From assembly GCF_009789195.1 (NCBI RefSeq), contig NZ_WSTC01000014.1, forward strand, positions 1 to 64,000: DNA of 64,000 bases, given 5' to 3'. The notes under the pieces are model-generated. The model searched no databases. It worked only from the letters and a program-made list of their open reading frames with translations, and was not told the DNA's origin. The position numbers were made by a program, and so were the translations under genes. How positions within the stretch are numbered: position 1 is the first letter of the stretch; the number at the start of each line of letters is the position of its first letter. Of this stretch, positions 34,270-40,908 are shown one piece after another. Source of the DNA: Paenibacillus sp. MMS18-CY102. GTDB taxonomy: Bacteria; Bacillota; Bacilli; Paenibacillales; Paenibacillaceae.

Positions 34270-34389
34270 GTGAGGCCGACGGTAACAGGGAATTCCCATG
34301 CAGAGGATTGGTATCGGTTGAGAGCAATGGCTTTATGTAAGCGGATAAACAAGAGGCCCGCCCCAAAAGCCGTTGCCAATCGGCTTTGA
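34270..34389 (+). CDS. small basic ORF, 39 residues, unknown
   Basis: GTG 34270 stands 8-9 bp after AAGGAGGG and about 50 bp after a consensus extended -10, so transcription and translation signals are both present. The product is 39 residues, strongly basic (about nine Arg/Lys) with one Cys and no membrane helix. It ends in a hairpin-forming region (AAAGCCG/CGGCTTT). I recognise no family. It sits in the 326-bp gap between the adhesin and the LysR-type gene. A short real protein or an unannotated small RNA transcript are both possible. Confidence 0.45.
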   Translation: MRPTVTGNSHAEDWYRLRAMALCKRINKRPAPKAVANRL

Positions 34390-34441
34390 AGGCAGTCTTT
34401 TTAGTTGTTTCAACGATGCAAATGTGCCGTGTGAGGCGGCC

Positions 34442-35332
34442 TTAGCGAGCCCTGAATTGCTTCAGAAGCTCTTCCTTAATAAGGCTCATGAGCAGCTTGG
34501 AGGACGAAGAGCGATACGAAGCGTTCCGTAATTGCAGCATGCCAACTGATATTGCAGGGTCGCGCAATGCGACCTTCAATTGCTTTATGCCCTCCGGCAA
34601 TGGCGTCGACGCTAGGACGGCGCCTACGGAGCCAGGCAACTGCTGGACGAATCTCGGGATAGCGGAGATTTGGCTGACGTTGTAAAGCAATGGCGTTTTG
34701 GCGTAATAGGAAAAATGCTTGGCTAACCGTATCGCATACAGACAAGTGCTTCCGCCTGCAATAATTAGCCCGCCTAACAGCTCCTCGAACGGGATCGATT
34801 CCCGCTCAGCGAAGGGATGGCTGGCAGTTGCAATGAACGTAATGTGCTCATCGTATAAAGGTTCGAATAACATAGGCGCAGGATCAGCCGGCTCTCCACA
34901 GATCGCAAAGTCGAGTTGCTGTTGCATAACCATGCGGCTCAAAGTGTCGGTGTTGCTAATGTGCAGTTGGCATGCAATTAGGGGCTTTTGTTCGGCGAAA
35001 CGCCCGATCGCGCAGGGCAGCACATGCTCTGCCAGCATTTCGAGGCCCCCGAAGCTTAAGCTGCCAACCTCTTCGCGCTGTAATGCACGGGCTTGCTCCG
35101 CAACATCGTTCCAATGCTGAATCAGGCCGTCGATTTCTGCTGCGAATAACCGCCCAGAAGCGGTTAACTCAGCATCCCATCCCCGCTTAAATAGCAATAT
35201 CCCCAGTTCCTTCTCCAGCCGCTGAATTTGATTCGTGACGGTTGATTGCGCATAGTTTAATTTCGCAGCTGCCTTAGAGAAGTTGCCTTCTTGCAGAATG
35301 GCCCGAAACGTTAGCAGTTCTTTTAGATCCAT
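34442..35332 (-). CDS. LysR-family transcriptional regulator
   Basis: 296-residue LTTR. The start is set at MDLKELLTF (35332), the usual LysR N-terminus; upstream codons belong to the intergenic region. The HTH is FSKAAAKLNYAQSTVTNQIQRLEKELGILLF. The C-terminal periplasmic-binding-like effector domain spans ~90-296. It is divergent from a tautomerase/carboxymuconolactone decarboxylase-like pair, with a TTGAATA...TATTCAA dyad between them. This is the classical arrangement for LysR control of an aromatic or hydroxylated compound catabolic unit. Inducer unknown. Confidence 0.9.
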   Translation of the reverse strand: MDLKELLTFRAILQEGNFSKAAAKLNYAQSTVTNQIQRLEKELGILLFKRGWDAELTASGRLFAAEIDGLIQHWNDVAEQARALQREEVGSLSFGGLEMLAEHVLPCAIGRFAEQKPLIACQLHISNTDTLSRMVMQQQLDFAICGEPADPAPMLFEPLYDEHITFIATASHPFAERESIPFEELLGGLIIAGGSTCLYAIRLAKHFSYYAKTPLLYNVSQISAIPRFVQQLPGSVGAVLASTPLPEGIKQLKVALRDPAISVGMLQLRNASYRSSSSKLLMSLIKEELLKQFRAR

Positions 35333-35359
35333 AAGGTGCTTCTCATCTCCATCGATCAA

Positions 35360-35387
35360 ATTGAATAAGATATTCATTATATTCAAT
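35360..35387. promoter_or_regulatory. LysR-type operator dyad
   Basis: Perfect arms ATTGAATA (35360-35367) and TATTCAAT (35380-35387) around 12 bp in the 116-bp divergent spacer. It fits the T-N11-A type recognition of LysR proteins. Confidence 0.6.
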
Positions 35388-35448
35388 TATACAAATGAAG
35401 TGAAGGGGATTACAATAAGGCTAACTCGTGGAAGGAGTGATGCCATCT

Positions 35449-35865
35449 ATGCCATTCGTTAGAGTAAGTTACCTCGAACAAGCGTATTCGGACCAGCAGC
35501 TAAAGGCAGCCAGCGAAGCCATCATGGCCGCGCTAACCGTACATTTTAACGTCCCGGAGGACGATTATTTTCAAGTGTTCCATGCTCACCGAAAGAGCGA
35601 ATTTAATTACAGCCGGAACTATTTAAATGTCGAGCGAAGCGACGGGCTGCTTTATATCCAAATAACGCTGAAGTCAGGGAGAAGCACGGAACAGAAGAAA
35701 AGCTTCTACCGATTGCTGGCGGAGAAGCTCTCGGCGGCACTTCCTATGCGGCGGGAGGATGTATTCGTTGTGCTGGTCGATACGGAATTCGAGGATTGGT
35801 CATTCGGCAACGGCATCGCACAGATGCTTAACCAACCAGAGGCACAAGCGGAGGCGTTAGGATGA
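35449..35865 (+). CDS. tautomerase-superfamily protein
   Basis: 138-residue member of the 4-oxalocrotonate tautomerase superfamily. ATG 35449 is chosen because it gives MPFVRVSYLEQ, placing Pro1 at the N-terminus after Met removal, the catalytic base in this family; AAGGAG lies 11 bp upstream. The length is that of single-chain double-repeat (tautomerase_2-like) proteins. It is cytoplasmic and acts on an enolisable oxo-acid or related compound. The stop overlaps the next gene (ATGA), so the two are translationally coupled and probably work on successive or linked substrates. Confidence 0.8.
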   Translation: MPFVRVSYLEQAYSDQQLKAASEAIMAALTVHFNVPEDDYFQVFHAHRKSEFNYSRNYLNVERSDGLLYIQITLKSGRSTEQKKSFYRLLAEKLSAALPMRREDVFVVLVDTEFEDWSFGNGIAQMLNQPEAQAEALG

Positions 35866-36197
35866 AGCATCGGCTTATCCACTCTAGTGCGCGCGACACG
35901 TTCGGCGAGATTGCTCCTGCATTCGTTCAGTATTCGGAAGAGGTGCTGTTCGGCGACGTATGGAGACGGGAGCAGTTGCCGCTGCGGGACCGCAGCCTCA
36001 TTACGATAGCAGCTTTAGTGGCAGGTGGATGCATGGAACAGCTGCCCTACCACCTTGGGCTTGCCCGTGAGAATGGCCTGACGCAGGAAGAAATGGTTGA
36101 AGCGTTCACCCATTTGGCGTTCTATACGGGCTGGCCTCGCGCGGCAGCAGCGATTCAAGCGGCGAATGGCGTATGGTTGTCGGAAACCCATGAGTAA
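35862..36197 (+). CDS. carboxymuconolactone decarboxylase family protein
   Basis: 111-residue single-domain CMD protein. DRSLITIAALVAGGCMEQLPYHLGLARENGLTQEEMVEA is the family core, with the conserved Cys and His spaced C-x6-H. It has no CxxC pair, so it is closer to gamma-CMD decarboxylase-like enzymes than to the AhpD peroxidase reductant. It overlaps the tautomerase gene by 4 bp and is divergent from LysR, so a small aromatic or lactone degradation module is inferred. A 43-codon frame beginning at 36190 overlaps its stop but lacks a ribosome site. Confidence 0.85.
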   Translation: MKHRLIHSSARDTFGEIAPAFVQYSEEVLFGDVWRREQLPLRDRSLITIAALVAGGCMEQLPYHLGLARENGLTQEEMVEAFTHLAFYTGWPRAAAAIQAANGVWLSETHE

Positions 36198-36380
36198 GAA
36201 AGCTCCTGCGCCAGCCGCGGCGAATTCAATGCCAACGAAGATCAGATACGCGGTTCCTTCGTGCAAAACCTGCCTTCTGAGCCAAATTATTGATTCAGCG
36301 AGATTATATCATGTAAGATAAGAGCGTCAATCATAAATAGTCATCGTGATGTGAGAATAGAAGGAGAGGTGTAGTGCGGC

Positions 36381-37229
36381 ATGCCTGCGGAACGGAAGCA
36401 TGAGCAATTTGTTTTATCGCTGGGGAATGATCTCTGGCTGCGCGGTGACGTCCGCGTGATCGATGATGGGCAGGCTAAGCCTGTAGTTATCGTTAGCCAC
36501 GGGTTCAAAGGCTTTAAGGACTGGGGCTGGTTCCCTTATGTAGCTGAATCGCTAGCTGAACGTGGATTTGGCGTGATTTCGTTTAATTACTCCCGCAATG
36601 GCGTCAATGAAACCGATTTTGATGAGCTGGAAAAATTCGCCCGGAATACGTATTCGCGAGATCAGGAGGATCTGGCAGCGCTCTACGCCGCTCTCTTGCA
36701 TGGTGAACTGCCGCTGGCATCGATCCTGAATTTGCAGCATTTGTATTTGGTTGGGCATAGCCGGGGCGGCGGATCCAGCATCGTTTTCGCTGATGAGCAT
36801 CCAACGGCGATCCGGGCAGTTGCGACTTGGAATTCGAATGCGAACCCGAATTTGTTTGATGCGGCATTCCGTGATGAAGTACGCCGTAATGGCGTAGCTT
36901 ATGTGGCGAATGCGAGGACGAAGCAACAGATGCCGATTCGCGCCGATTTCTTCGATGATTTGGAGCGCAGTGGCGAACGATTTAACATTGCAGCCCGTGC
37001 GGGGCAGCTAATCACACCGCTGCTCGTCATTCAAGGGGATCGAGACTCGGAGCGAATTTTGTCCGGCAATCGCCAATTACGGGAATCGGCGCAGCAGGCG
37101 TTACATATAACAATCGCGGGTGCCGACCATACGTTTAATAGCGGACATCCTTTCGTAGGGACATCGGACGCACTTGAGCACGCTATCGCGAGAACAGCCC
37201 AGTTTTTCCACGAGATCGGAAGAGATTAA
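36381..37229 (+). CDS. alpha/beta-hydrolase, dienelactone-hydrolase/acyl-esterase-like
   Basis: 282-residue cytoplasmic serine hydrolase. Fold landmarks are VIVSHGFKGFKDWGWFPY (oxyanion loop), the nucleophile elbow GHSRGGGSS, VIQGDRD with the acid residue, and GADHTFNSGHPF with the His. The YdeN/YuxL-type HGFKGFKDWG phrase marks a widespread uncharacterised Firmicute group. The ATG at 36381 is preceded by AAGGAGAGG at a long 11-bp spacing. No partner gene is evident. A MarR-type regulator gene starts 114 bp downstream, but an own promoter between them is likely. Confidence 0.85.
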   Translation: MPAERKHEQFVLSLGNDLWLRGDVRVIDDGQAKPVVIVSHGFKGFKDWGWFPYVAESLAERGFGVISFNYSRNGVNETDFDELEKFARNTYSRDQEDLAALYAALLHGELPLASILNLQHLYLVGHSRGGGSSIVFADEHPTAIRAVATWNSNANPNLFDAAFRDEVRRNGVAYVANARTKQQMPIRADFFDDLERSGERFNIAARAGQLITPLLVIQGDRDSERILSGNRQLRESAQQALHITIAGADHTFNSGHPFVGTSDALEHAIARTAQFFHEIGRD

Positions 37230-37342
37230 TATCGGCAGAAGGCAGCGCCCCCTTAGCATGATGTACAATGGTATAGATTATTTAAAAAAGAGATTGCATC
37301 TCAGCTGAATATCTTGTATTTTGTTTAGGGGGGCTAAATGAT

Positions 37343-37774
37343 TTGTCTCATCCGTTTGAATCATTCATCGGTTATGGCATTAAGCAGTTTTTTCGGGCAT
37401 TTAATGATTTATATGATCAAAAATTAGCTGATTACGGCCTTACGGCCGCTCAGGTGAATGTGCTAGAGCAGCTATGGACGGCGGGAGACGGCCAGACGCA
37501 GAAGCAACTGCATGAACGGCTTAGAATTCGCCCAGCCTCGCTCACGAATTTGTTGGATACGCTTGTGGAAGGCGGATGGGTTGCGCGTAAGCTGGATGCA
37601 GGCGATGCCCGTTTGAAGCGGATTTTTTTGACCGAACAAGGGTTGGCGCAGCGGGATATCTGTATGGGCATGATTATCGAACTCGAACAGCTCGTCCGCC
37701 AAGGCATGATCCCAGAGGAAGTGTCGCTAATGCTGGTTTGGTTGAACAAAATGCGGCAGAACTTGCCTGAATAG
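37343..37774 (+). CDS. MarR-family transcriptional regulator
   Basis: 143-residue winged-helix regulator starting with TTG 37343 behind a run of G (AGGGGGG). QKQLHERLRIRPASLTNLLDTLVEGGWVARKLDAGDARLKRIFLT is the classical recognition helix, wing and DxR motif. N- and C-terminal helices form the dimer interface. It is followed 82 bp later by an MBL-fold hydrolase whose leader holds an AT-rich dyad, so it probably represses or controls that gene. Inducer unknown. Confidence 0.9.
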   Translation: MSHPFESFIGYGIKQFFRAFNDLYDQKLADYGLTAAQVNVLEQLWTAGDGQTQKQLHERLRIRPASLTNLLDTLVEGGWVARKLDAGDARLKRIFLTEQGLAQRDICMGMIIELEQLVRQGMIPEEVSLMLVWLNKMRQNLPE

Positions 37775-37810
37775 GTGACGATAAAGAGAGGAAAGGTATA
37801 TTTTTTTAGA

Positions 37811-37834
37811 TTATTAATTAGGTAGACTAAATAA
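37811..37834 (+). promoter_or_regulatory. candidate MarR operator
   Basis: AT-rich dyad TTATT-x-ATTAG / CTAAATAA spanning 37811-37834, between the MarR-type and MBL genes. Confidence 0.45.
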
Positions 37835-37856
37835 AAGTCGGAGGAGACTATATTTT

Positions 37857-38555
37857 ATGAAACTGCGACAAGTTGCGCCTAATGTATACGCGTTGCCGCT
37901 AGGCAACGTGAATGCTTTTTTGCTTCAAACCGCTCATGAAGGGCTTGTGTTGATCGATGCTGGGGCGCCGGGCAAAGCGGAAGCGATCTTAGCAGCGATC
38001 CAGAGCCTTGGGTACAACCCGTCTGCCCTAAAATCGATTATTCTCACGCACTCCCATCTGGATCATGCAGGAAGCGCAGCTGCTCTGAAGCGGCTCGTGC
38101 CTCATGTGCGGCTGTATATGAGTGAAATCGAGGCGCCAATCGTGGAGGAAGGACGGAAGCCGCGGCCGATGGTGCCCTCGCCTGGTTTGATGAATAAGCT
38201 TTTGTTTGCTGCATTTGTGAGAGATACGCCGGTTGAACCTGTGGCCATCGATCGGAAGTTGAAAGATGGCGAAACATTAAGTTTTGCAGAAGGAATGAAG
38301 ACGATCCTCATACCAGGCCACAGCCAAGGGCAACTCGCGCTGCTGCTGCCGCAGCATGGAGGCGTTTTATTCGCTGCGGACGCAGCTGCGAATGTGATGG
38401 GGCTGAACTGGAGCATTGGATATGAGGATCGACAGGCTGGCATTCGCAGTTTGCAGCAGCTTGGGAAACTGGATTTCGAAATTGCTTGTTTTGGACACGG
38501 CAAGGAAATCAAGAAAGCGGCTGCAAGCAAATTTCGCAGCAAATGGCCGTCCTAA
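37857..38555 (+). CDS. MBL-fold metallohydrolase
   Basis: 232-residue metallo-beta-lactamase-fold protein. LTHSHLDHAGSA is the HxHxDH motif; further ligands come from IPGHSQGQLAL (His), LFAADAA (bridging Asp) and FGHGKEI (His), so two Zn or Fe can bind. The layout resembles the YflN/glyoxalase II-lactonase-like group. No signal peptide. ATG follows GGAGGAG. A MarR-type regulator lies just upstream. Substrate cannot be told; a thioester or lactone is typical for this group. Confidence 0.88.
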   Translation: MKLRQVAPNVYALPLGNVNAFLLQTAHEGLVLIDAGAPGKAEAILAAIQSLGYNPSALKSIILTHSHLDHAGSAAALKRLVPHVRLYMSEIEAPIVEEGRKPRPMVPSPGLMNKLLFAAFVRDTPVEPVAIDRKLKDGETLSFAEGMKTILIPGHSQGQLALLLPQHGGVLFAADAAANVMGLNWSIGYEDRQAGIRSLQQLGKLDFEIACFGHGKEIKKAAASKFRSKWPS

Positions 38556-38570
38556 CCAATGCTGGCAATG

Positions 38571-38612
38571 ACAAAAAGGCTGCCCATGATCACTCAATCA
38601 TGGGGCAGCCTT
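38571..38612 (-). terminator. terminator of TetR-type gene
   Basis: Stem of about 15 bp (38576-38590 / 38597-38612) with a T-run on the minus strand. The last codons of the TetR-type gene form one arm. Confidence 0.75.
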
Positions 38613-39208
38613 GCGTTACTGATGCCTTGCATCAATAATTGGCTAACATCCTTCAGCCAGTCTCCGGAAGAAATGGTATCTGGCCTGAATAATAAGCAAT
38701 ACAGATAAGCCCCTCCGATCAAATCGACCAGAAGATCCACATGAACATCGCTGCGAAGTTCTCCACGTTTGATGCCACGCGTAATAATCTCTGCAAAAGC
38801 AATTCTTCGAGGCTCAATGAACTGCTTCTTATATTGTGCGACCAGCTGTTCAGAATCGATAATGCCAGCGATAAACCGGCGGATGGACTGCGGCTGCGCC
38901 CCGAAATTTTGATAAACCCCATTCAACATTCCTGTAAGCAGCATACGCAAATCTTCCAAAGCATGCCCCGTATCGGGAATCGCCATCTGATGCGATGCTT
39001 GGCCGAAGAGATCCGTGAGCAACTGTTCTTTGGTCGCCCATCGGCGATAGATCGTGGGTTTGCTGACGCCTGAGCGTAAGGCAAGCGCATCCATGCTAAA
39101 GCTTTGTACGCCGTTTTCCAACATAAGCTCGCGAGCGGCCTGCAGAATGATCTGATCGGTTTGCTCTTTGCGCGGTCGCCCCGGTTTTCGGTTGCGTGAT
39201 GTGTCCAT
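38594..39208 (-). CDS. TetR/AcrR-family transcriptional regulator
   Basis: 204-residue repressor. The basic leader RNRKPGRPRKEQ precedes the HTH (SFSMDALALRSGVSKPTIYRRWATKEQLL). The C-terminal ligand domain (~75-204) resembles the TetR_C-type 'IYRRW' subgroup. It lies 39 bp after an MBL-fold hydrolase gene in the same direction, so it is the second gene of a two-gene operon. A dyad overlapping that operon's -10 is the probable autoregulatory site, and a related sequence stands before the doxX-like gene. Confidence 0.9.
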   Translation of the reverse strand: MDTSRNRKPGRPRKEQTDQIILQAARELMLENGVQSFSMDALALRSGVSKPTIYRRWATKEQLLTDLFGQASHQMAIPDTGHALEDLRMLLTGMLNGVYQNFGAQPQSIRRFIAGIIDSEQLVAQYKKQFIEPRRIAFAEIITRGIKRGELRSDVHVDLLVDLIGGAYLYCLLFRPDTISSGDWLKDVSQLLMQGISNARLPHD

Positions 39209-39247
39209 AGGGCGTCACCTCGTACGGTTGGGGTATCCGCTCGACAT

Positions 39248-39991
39248 CTATTTCACGTGATACGTTTCCTTCGACATCAAGACGGCAAGTTTAACTTCCT
39301 TCTCAGCAGCAGCCGCTTGCAATCGCTCCATCAAATTCGGCGTCTCTGTGTAAAGTGGAGGACGGTGAACCGCTTTGTAATGAATCGGTATGAGTGCTTC
39401 TGCTTCAAATATAACTGTAGCCGCAATAGCCTGTTCAGGCAAGAGGGTAATTGGCTGTCCGCTCGGCGTCATGCCCGGGAATTGGACGACAGCTGCATTG
39501 ACCGGCAAGCATGCAATGTCGATGGGGCCGTAGGTTTTGCGGATTTTCCACCAGTAGCCATGCCACAGCGTATCCCCAGAATGAATGAGCTTCTTCTTCC
39601 CATCATCTATGATCCAAGCCACCTGCGGATCGCCTACGCCATCGACGGCGTAAGTAGCCGTTGCCGTAATGCCGCCAAGCGTGACGGACTCATTGAGTGC
39701 TACGCCTTGAATTCGGGTAAGCCCGCTCTCGCTAGCAAATGGCAGTGAATCTGTGTACATGAATACGGGAATATCAGCGCCATAAAATTGAATGATAGCT
39801 GCGGGATCAAAATGATCGCCATGATGATGCGTGATGAAAACGGCGTCTACAGATCCGAATTCATGAAACGGGATCATTGGCTCATGCGATTCACCGAATT
39901 TCTCTGGGAAATTGTAAAGCGGGTCAATGACGACGTTTGTTTCTTTCGTTTGGACATGGATACCTGCCCAAGGAAGCTTTTGAATAATCAT
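39248..39991 (-). CDS. MBL-fold metal-dependent hydrolase (UlaG/YtkL-like)
   Basis: 247-residue MBL-fold protein of the UlaG-like group. VFITHHHGDHFDP is the metal motif, followed by LIHSGDTLWHG and LIPIHYKAVH, which supply the remaining ligands. No signal peptide. It is the first gene of an operon with the TetR-type regulator. The promoter region has a minus-strand TATAAT (40043-40038) overlapping a dyad. Substrate unknown; this group contains lactonases and phosphodiesterase-like enzymes. Confidence 0.88.
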   Translation of the reverse strand: MIIQKLPWAGIHVQTKETNVVIDPLYNFPEKFGESHEPMIPFHEFGSVDAVFITHHHGDHFDPAAIIQFYGADIPVFMYTDSLPFASESGLTRIQGVALNESVTLGGITATATYAVDGVGDPQVAWIIDDGKKKLIHSGDTLWHGYWWKIRKTYGPIDIACLPVNAAVVQFPGMTPSGQPITLLPEQAIAATVIFEAEALIPIHYKAVHRPPLYTETPNLMERLQAAAAEKEVKLAVLMSKETYHVK

Positions 39992-40018
39992 GGCTAATCA
40001 TCCTCTCGGCCTAATTAA

Positions 40019-40043
40019 ATTACTAAACGGTAACGTAATTATA
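40019..40043 (-). promoter_or_regulatory. -10 box with TetR-type dyad operator
   Basis: ATTAC...GTAAT dyad (40019-40039) overlaps the minus-strand -10 TATAAT (40043-40038). A bound repressor would exclude RNA polymerase. Confidence 0.6.
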
Positions 40044-40210
40044 ATATGCGCAAGCTTGAAAGATGTCAATAAGTGGCAATGTGGATTTTTTGTAAGCGTG
40101 TGGCCGGAACTAAATTTAAGCTACCTAACGGGAACCAAGTTTCGTATAATACCCCTAACACTTTCAAGAAGTTAGTGATTGCATTGTTAGAGTCGCGCGT
40201 GTCGGAGTAT

Positions 40211-40231
40211 ATTACGTTACCCGATTAATAG
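40211..40231 (+). promoter_or_regulatory. second copy of TetR-type operator half before doxX-like gene
   Basis: ATTACGTTACC at 40211-40221 is identical over 11 bp to one strand of the dyad at 40019-40039, and the other half is degenerate. It lies ~45 bp before the doxX-like start. Confidence 0.4.
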
Positions 40232-40263
40232 GCACTATATGGGGGAGAAGGGGGACTAATCTT

Positions 40264-40713
40264 ATGGCACCGTTCATTGCACTTATCGTGTCGTTCGGCG
40301 TTTTTCGGTTGGCGGGGTTACTTGGCTGGTCCTATGTAGAAGAATGGCAGCATTCGCTGCAAGCTGCAGTTGCTGTCATGTTCCTGTTAACAGCTTCGGC
40401 CCATTGGGGCAAAAGGCGTGGCGACCTGATTCGGATGGTGCCGCCATCCTTCCCAAGGCCGGATTGGATCGTCACCGCTACCGGTTGGCTCGAAATCGCA
40501 GGAGCGATCGGCATCCTCATTCCAGCTGTTTCATCGGCTGCTGCCTTAGGCTTGGTGCTCATGCTCCTCGCGATGTTCCCGGCGAATGTAAGGGCAGCGA
40601 AGGAGAAGCTGACGATTGGCGGCAAGCCAGTGCCGAATCTCGCGGTTCGAACGTTGCTTCAGCTTGTATTTATCGTTGCTGTATTGGCGGCATCGCCGCT
40701 TTTTGCTTCATAG
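40264..40713 (+). CDS. DoxX-like membrane protein
   Basis: 149-residue integral membrane protein with four helices in the DoxX arrangement. Cues are VMFLLTASAHWGKRR, the WIVTATGWLEIAGAIGILIP helix and the FPANVRAAKEKL loop before the last helix. DoxX-like proteins accompany oxidative-stress, thiol and quinone functions; the individual role is rarely known. It is divergent from the MBL/TetR operon. A shared 11-bp operator half suggests control by the same TetR-type protein. Shine-Dalgarno GAAGGGGG precedes the ATG. Confidence 0.82.
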   Translation: MAPFIALIVSFGVFRLAGLLGWSYVEEWQHSLQAAVAVMFLLTASAHWGKRRGDLIRMVPPSFPRPDWIVTATGWLEIAGAIGILIPAVSSAAALGLVLMLLAMFPANVRAAKEKLTIGGKPVPNLAVRTLLQLVFIVAVLAASPLFAS

Positions 40714-40748
40714 TTTTTACTGCAGCACAGTGGAACGGTAAAGACCGC

Positions 40749-40771
40749 GCACGCCCGGAAGGCGTGTTTTT
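40749..40771 (+). terminator. short intrinsic terminator after doxX-like gene
   Basis: CACGCC (40750-40755)/GGCGTG (40761-40766) with 5-nt loop and TTTTT. Confidence 0.7.
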
Positions 40772-40908
40772 GTTATGTTCATGCAATGAACCGATGTCGA
40801 ATTATAGTAGTTTGTGACGAAAAAATACTTCTTTTAACTGGCAGAAATCGATATACTGAAAGGAATTAATTTGATAGTTTCTTTAGAAATAGAAAGGGGA
40901 TTACTCCA

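Noticed and set aside
36190-36321. 43-codon frame with a CxxC starting within the end of the CMD gene
   Set aside because: No Shine-Dalgarno and unremarkable composition. Coupled translation is conceivable but not supported.
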